Assembly: GCA_023159155.1 (NCBI GenBank)
Contig: JAJNNX010000010.1
Location: 186,001-250,000, forward strand
Reading direction: 5' to 3'
Length of the DNA: 64,000 nt
Origin: Ustulina deusta
Lineage: Eukaryota; Ascomycota; Sordariomycetes; Xylariales; Xylariaceae
The position numbers were made by a program, and so were the translations under genes. Below are positions 59,239-64,000 of this stretch, one piece after another. The first letter of the stretch is position 1. Each line of letters starts with the position of its first letter. The notes beneath the pieces are model-generated. The model was given only the letters and a program-made list of their open reading frames with translations. It ran no database searches and was not told the DNA's origin.

Positions 59239-60691
59239 GTTGATTGCACACTATCTGCCAGGGAGCAATGCTCGTGCAGATGCGGAAGAAAACCATAACT
59301 TCTTGCACTCGGGTCATTTCCTTATTATATACGCAGTCACAGGACTTTTCGGCCACGGAGTAGGTAAGGTACCGTAAGCAGGTCAAGGGGGTGTTTACCA
59401 GCTCTCCCCGAAAGCACCAGCCTCGTGGCAAAGTAACTTCTGAGCTGCATTGTAGATCCGGGAGCTGCCGGATGTATTTTACAAAATGGCTACACCTCCA
59501 TCCCTGAAATAATGTAATGGATCGGGCGGAGAGATATGCACTGCATCTTGACTTTCGATATCCTTAAACACTACACAACATGACTATTAAGTTGGTTTTT
59601 TTAATTTCCGATTACTCGAGCCTGTTCTAGGGAGAAAAAGTTATATAGCAGTAACTTTTCCTCCTCATTTCCTCTTTTGCTCTTTGTACAAATGTTAAGA
59701 TGAAAGATCCCATGATGTTGAACTTGCGATGTCGAATCCACCAGACCTATTACATTATTTCAGGGATAAGAATATACTATCGGAAGGGCCTGTCGAGGCC
59801 TAGGCAGCTTAAGTGAAGTTGGCGAAAACTAGTTAGTGTTATGGACGATTACCATAAGTAGTGATCTCCCACGGAAGCTAGTGCTTTAGAAATTTTCTAG
59901 AACAACACCTTTCACGGGAAATTACGCTATTAGGAAGGGATTGCCCGGCTGGGGGAGTACATTGGCACCGTTACATCGAGAGCGGACCAAACGAAAAGTC
60001 CGATTGAGATTCCAATATGCAGCCGCCTAAAGAGGAGAGGCCACCTAGGTTGGCCGTACATGCAACCTGAGTTGGCAGCTACTTTACCTCTTGTACTAAG
60101 GCTCTGATGCTTTTGGTAGGTACATGAAGGTACTTGTTAATAAGATGAGCGATATGGGCGGCCACCCTAGGCTACATGGGCGGCCAACCCAGGTGGCCTC
60201 AAAGAGGGAACCAGCCGTGTGCTGGGGTATCATATCATGGAATGCTACCAGCAACTTTTACACGGCTCCCACCCGGTGGATTAAGCCCCCTGTCCAAGCT
60301 AACACGGCCAGAATCCTTGCAGGGTCCGCCTGTAGGGCCAAAGCCTTGTTTCCTACTCCTTTTGCTTTACGGGTAAAGTCGCGTGGGCATAAACGAAGCG
60401 CGCAGCATTGCTCGCTCTCTCACTGCATATCCCGCCGAATCGAGTTGCGAGCCGCTCGCTGCAAAATCAACAGGCGAATCCCGACAAGACGGGTGCCAAG
60501 CTCACGAAGCTGCAGAAGTGGGAAAGATGCGGTCGACGTGATGGGCTAAGGAGTCTTGTATTTAGCCTCCAGGCGGATCAACGAGTGCTAGTGGACATGA
60601 GAACATGCACGTTCGACGCATTTCTGCAAACCTTCCCTCGCTCCCTAAACGTCCAAATTCACACCCCCCGCCCCAAACAAGCTCCTCCGCT
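59239..60691. other. Divergent intergenic region
   Basis: Shared upstream region of the oxidase and the SnoaL-like gene. GGGCGGCCA occurs twice about 20 bases apart (60158 and 60179), with related CACCTAGGTTGGCC sequence at 60041. No gene is supported; the open frames here lack domain character. Confidence 0.45.
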
Positions 60692-61165
60692 ATGGCCGAC
60701 CTGGCCCAACTTGTAGACCTCCAGCGCCGGCTACAGCGGCTCGAGGATAAGGAAGCTATCGTCTCCCTGCTGCACCGTTATTGCAAGATGGCCGACAGCC
60801 AGCAGTGGGCCAACTACGCGGCGTGCTTTGCCGAAGACGGCGTGGTACGCTTCGAGGAGTGGGACGACGTGGTAGGGCGGGATCAGATCGCCGCGCTCAT
60901 CGGCGGCGGCCTGGGGCACTTCCAAGGTCTGCAGCATTCCTTGACGAATATCGACCTGGCCGTCAGCGGCGACAGCGCCACGGGGACCTGCTATCTCTGG
61001 TTCGCGGCCACCCTCGACACAACCAAGCCGCACGAGTTTCAGGGCTTCGGCGGGCCGTACGAAGTGACCTTCCGCCGCACAGTTGAGGGGTGGAAAATAT
61101 CGACGCTGAAGCTGCGCAAGATCTGGGCGCAGAGCACGGATGGCGAGGGGCCCATTGGTGGTTGA
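60692..61165 (+). CDS. SnoaL/NTF2-like small enzyme or binding protein
   Basis: This protein of 157 residues starts at MADLAQLVDLQRRL; the frame is open farther upstream, but that part is Pro/Ser-rich and untypical. The fold is clear from DKEAIVSLLHRYCKMADSQQW, YAACFAEDGVVRFEEWDDVV, GRDQIAALIG and the alternating strands to FRRTVEGWKISTLKLRKIW. This SnoaL-like class of the NTF2 superfamily includes cyclases, dehydratases and hydroxylase-like enzymes, often in secondary-metabolite clusters, and also non-enzymatic forms. There is no intron. It is transcribed away from the oxidase and toward the regulator. Confidence 0.75.
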   Translation: MADLAQLVDLQRRLQRLEDKEAIVSLLHRYCKMADSQQWANYAACFAEDGVVRFEEWDDVVGRDQIAALIGGGLGHFQGLQHSLTNIDLAVSGDSATGTCYLWFAATLDTTKPHEFQGFGGPYEVTFRRTVEGWKISTLKLRKIWAQSTDGEGPIGG

Positions 61166-61662
61166 GGTCTTGTGAGTCGTGACAGCGAAGATACGTGGCT
61201 GCTCATGTCTGCATTTCCACTTTGTAAAGACCAGACCTCGTCCACAAGTCGTGAGACGCCGTGGAGACAAATGAGAATCAGCAGACCTGTTACGCAAGGA
61301 GCATACGACCCATCGGGATCTACCACCATTCAGCCTATATATGTATATATGTAACACCGCGCCATCTTTTTGCCAAAGCGGGCCTTCTTTTTTTCTCATT
61401 GGCAGAACATTCCATGTATCTTATATGGACATAAATACACCGTGCTCCCCCGTGAGCGCTGCGAAAACAATTCTATTCTCTTAACTCTATACTATATCGT
61501 TAAATATAATAACACTGGTGATGCTTTCTATATACCCGGCTCCGTCGAATCAGTACCATGAGTACCAAGGTCATATACCCAGGCTCTTCTCTTCTCCGTG
61601 ACTCTCTCCTTGACATCTGCCGGCCGATCAACGCATCCTTCGCTGGTCCCACAGCCCGCTGG
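61166..61662. other. Convergent 3' region
   Basis: Between the stops of the SnoaL-like gene and the regulator. It contains ATATATGTATATATG near 61336. Nothing else is supported. Confidence 0.5.
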
Positions 61663-63185
61663 TCAGATCGACGGCGCGTCGACGCTGTACACGCGCCCAT
61701 CCGCGCTGTGGCGGCCCGGCGGCGCGGGCGTGTCTGGCACGCCGCCGCTCCGGCCCCGTAGCGACAGCCAGGGCGTCGCGTCCGACGCAGCCGTCCTGTA
61801 GTCGCTGCTGTCGCCGCTGGTAAGTCCTGTGGCGCACGCCTCGCCCACGCGGCGGCACACGCGCACGAGCTTGTCCACCAAGAGCGTCAGAATCATCATA
61901 TTCTCGGCGCGGCCCGTACACGCCGCGCACTGCAACATGGCGGCCCCACGGCCAAGTGCCTCTTTATGCGCAGCCATGGCGCCGTCCAGGGGCATGAGGC
62001 CGTGGCCGTCGACGATGGACTCGATCTCGTCGACCAGCACGACAAGGCGCCGCAGGCACCAGCAAGGCTCCGCGTCGTCATCATCGTCATCCTCGTCGTC
62101 GCCGTCGTCGTTCAGGGGTGCCTGCGCCGAGCGCCCGCCGCCCAGCTTCGTCAAAGGGCCCGCGCCAGAGCTAGTGGTGGGCGCGGCGACGGGCGACATG
62201 TGCAGGGACGTGGGCACCCACGTGTCGGCCTCCCACGGATCAAACGCCTCCCACGGCTCCAGGCCGGTCAGATTGCCGCCGGATTCGGCGTCACGGACGG
62301 CCATGTTGGCGCCTCCCAGCGAGTCCATGAACGTCACCATGAGGTCGACGTCCATCTCCGGGCCCACCAGGTCCGTGGGTGATGATACTAGGGAGTGCAT
62401 CTTGGACGACTCCCCTGTCGCTGTCGCCTCTTGGCTTATCGGGGTCGAGGTGGATTCGGACATGGCTGTGTCATGGCTTGTGTGGCTCGGTAGCGAGGCC
62501 TCGGCGGACGGTGCCGTGCTAGTGCCCTCCGTGGCCGTTGCAACAGGCCGCCTTGGTGGCTTTTGCGCCCAACGCGCTTCGCCCGGCGCTGGTGGGGAAG
62601 CTGTGGCATCGGCGGTCTGGTCCGCTGGCGCCGTGATCGCTAGGCCAGCGCCGGTACTAGCCCCTTTCGATTTTCGCCGGGCACGAATGGCGGCGCTGGC
62701 GGTTGTGGTCTCGTAAATGCACTCGCGTCCCTGTCAACGTGGTACTCGGATCAGATGCTGGTCCACGGCAGCGCAGCACGGCACAGGTGGTATGACAAGA
62801 AAGGAAACGCCTGATTCGGGGAGGGGATGATGGGCTGGCTAGGGTGTGCGACTTGAGCATGCTTGTTGTGGAAACGCACCGATGATTTGCAACGCTCGCA
62901 GCCCCCAACGACCCAGATGCACTTCACTTTCCTGGCCCGGCAGTTGCTGCAGGCTTGCAATCCGGTCTTCTTGGCTGTGACGGGGTCGAACCCGACGGGA
63001 AGCTTGGTCAGGATCTCGCAACCGCCCTCACTCGAGCGCTTCCAACTGAGAAACATAGCTGGCTTCGGTGTCTCTCGGAGTCGTTGGAGAAATAAAACCC
63101 GGGTACATGAATTGCCGTCTATATGCATCATCTCGCGAATGCACAGCCGTATTGAGCCTTCTCCTCTAGCCAAGGGCTCCTCCAA
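61663..63185 (-). CDS. AflR-type Zn2Cys6 transcription factor
   Basis: Exons 63185-62880 and 62730-61663 (intron 149 nt, GTGCGT...CAG) keep one frame; the intron lies inside the zinc cluster, joining CERCKSS|GRECIY. The resulting cluster CSNCRARKVKC...GCERCKSSGREC has the exact C-x2-C-x6-C-x6-C-x2-C-x6-C spacing of Gal4-type DNA-binding domains. A Ser/Thr/Ala-rich region follows, then a C-terminal region (CWCLRRLVVLVDEIESI, MLQCAACTGRAENMMILTLL, VDKLVRVCRRV) typical of the AflR domain found in regulators of polyketide clusters. The first Met gives 457 residues; a Met at 63056 (MFLSWKRSSEGG, 414 residues) is equally possible. It probably controls neighbouring metabolic genes. Confidence 0.8.
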
Positions 63186-64000
63186 ATAAGAAGCTGTTCG
63201 GAAGACTTACGATAGGCTATCGAGGTAACTAGACTGTGGTTGTCAAGTATGGCGTTTGCAATGACATGCATAATAGCTTAAAAGGTCCTTTGAGCGGCGC
63301 TTAGGTTATAATATGGTTACAAGACTCACGTATCGTGATCCTTCTTATAAAGGCATGTCTAGTGTATAAGTTATTGGGTGGTTATTGAAATTCTACCCTT
63401 GTATAATACTTGTTGGCAATGGCCGGAGAATCCGGATTTTAAACCTCGTCAATGTGGGAAAAGAGAGAGATGTGCTAAGCAGCGAATACCAACCCAACTC
63501 ACCACATAGCTCACCGAGTGAGAGACGATACCAAGCCTTGTTTTAATTGGGTGCATTGGCTGATTTATGGCTGATATATGGGGGCATATGATAAGTTTGG
63601 TAACGTGAGCAAGGGAGGTACTTGAGTTACAAAACATGGGCCGGGAAACCCCGAAGTAGGAGCACAAGCCGGCGGCGCAGGGATGAGTTTCATGGGCCGG
63701 GGAAACCTGGAATACTGGCCGGCGGCACAGCGAGATAAAAGCCTTCGGATTTTGGAAAGGGGTATTACCCAGCGGGTACAGCTTCATCCTAAGACCGAAC
63801 CACCCCACCCGGCTCTCCAGGCGCCCGGTGGGCTTGCGGGGGTCCCCATTCTCCCAAAGAGCCGCCCAAGCCATTCGTACCGTGCAAACCCGTGGTGGAG
63901 AACGCCCGTCAGCTGCTCCGTCCCAGGTTAGTTGGTTGTCTACTGTCAGTTGTTGAAGAATCACCCAATGTTGGTTCAGATCGTGGAAGCTGCCTTGGAT
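63186..64000. other. Right end of the window, no supported gene
   Basis: A minus-strand frame of 171 codons (63964-63449) is open but has no domain character and covers a tandem repeat, so I do not call it. The repeat lies at 63635-63735. Confidence 0.45.
63635..63735 (+). repeat. Imperfect tandem duplication of about 54 bp
   Basis: CATGGGCCGGGAAACC...GCCGGCGGCGCAG is followed by CATGGGCCGGGGAAACC...GCCGGCGGCACAG. The two units differ by a few substitutions and small gaps. Confidence 0.7.

Noticed and set aside
60731..61399. Minus-strand ORF over the SnoaL-like gene
   Set aside because: Antisense shadow; the plus strand carries the recognisable fold.
61829..62716. Long plus-strand ORF opposite the Zn2Cys6 regulator
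   Set aside because: It is an antisense shadow of the regulator exon; Ser/Arg/Ala-rich nonsense caused by high GC.
63449..63964. 171-codon minus ORF at the right end
   Set aside because: It spans a tandem duplication and shows no domain, conserved pattern or splice context.

Overview
The window is nuclear DNA of a filamentous ascomycete (Pezizomycotina; a sordariomycete such as a hypocrealean is most likely, by inference). Genes carry short spliceosomal introns (about 50-150 nt) with GTNNGT-like donors and CTAAC/CTGAC branch points. Several encode fungal-only families: a Zn2Cys6 regulator, a DUF7924-like protein, chromo/SANT proteins, an Ulp1-type protease and an ankyrin family. A 25-kb block of almost pure A+T carries the signature of repeat-induced point mutation (RIP). 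No rRNA, tRNA or CRISPR was recognised.

Left arm (1-31457, ordinary GC, sparse, many relics): two partial unknown ORFs; a conserved hypothetical gene (1370-2172, -); an Ulp1-like cysteine protease (3398-5617, +) abutting an N-terminally truncated ankyrin gene (5598-7294, +); a phosphoglycerate-mutase-like sugar phosphatase with four exons (7816-8732, -); a 398-aa protein with nuclease-like DDGG...ExK residues (11109-12386, +); a three-exon hypothetical protein (12484-13599, -); a frameshifted chromodomain gene (15724-16415, -); a two-exon hypothetical gene (16703-17787, +) meeting a hidden exon tail to tail (17800-18033, -); a GT2 polysaccharide synthase fused in frame to a HAD phosphatase (21821-24331, +); a zinc-finger fragment; a DUF7924-like protein (25552-27090, -); and a SANT/Myb protein (28116-29789, -) sharing a module with the chromodomain gene.

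Middle (31458 to about 56770): a RIP-decayed AT isochore with no live gene. Inside it I could delimit a pogo/Fot1 transposon with 62-bp terminal inverted repeats and TA duplication; a 476-bp LTR element with two 106-bp LTRs (TRIM-like) and a 5-bp target duplication; a 4.09-kb LTR element with about 298-bp LTRs and a 5-bp target duplication; inverted partial copies of that element; a 1.36-kb repeat present twice, one copy being the host of both LTR insertions; a large palindrome with arms over 2 kb; and a small undecayed GC island. The left edge of the block coincides with the end of one repeat copy.

Right arm (56770-64000): a secreted BBE-like FAD oxidase (57454-59238, -), a SnoaL/NTF2-like enzyme (60692-61165, +) and an AflR-type Zn2Cys6 regulator (61663-63185, -). 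The grouping suggests a small or residual secondary-metabolism locus beside heterochromatin, though no backbone synthase is in view.

Splice models were accepted mainly when several introns restored one frame over the whole gene and total exon length was divisible by three. They are unverified by transcripts. All family names come from motif recognition by eye, not from searches.
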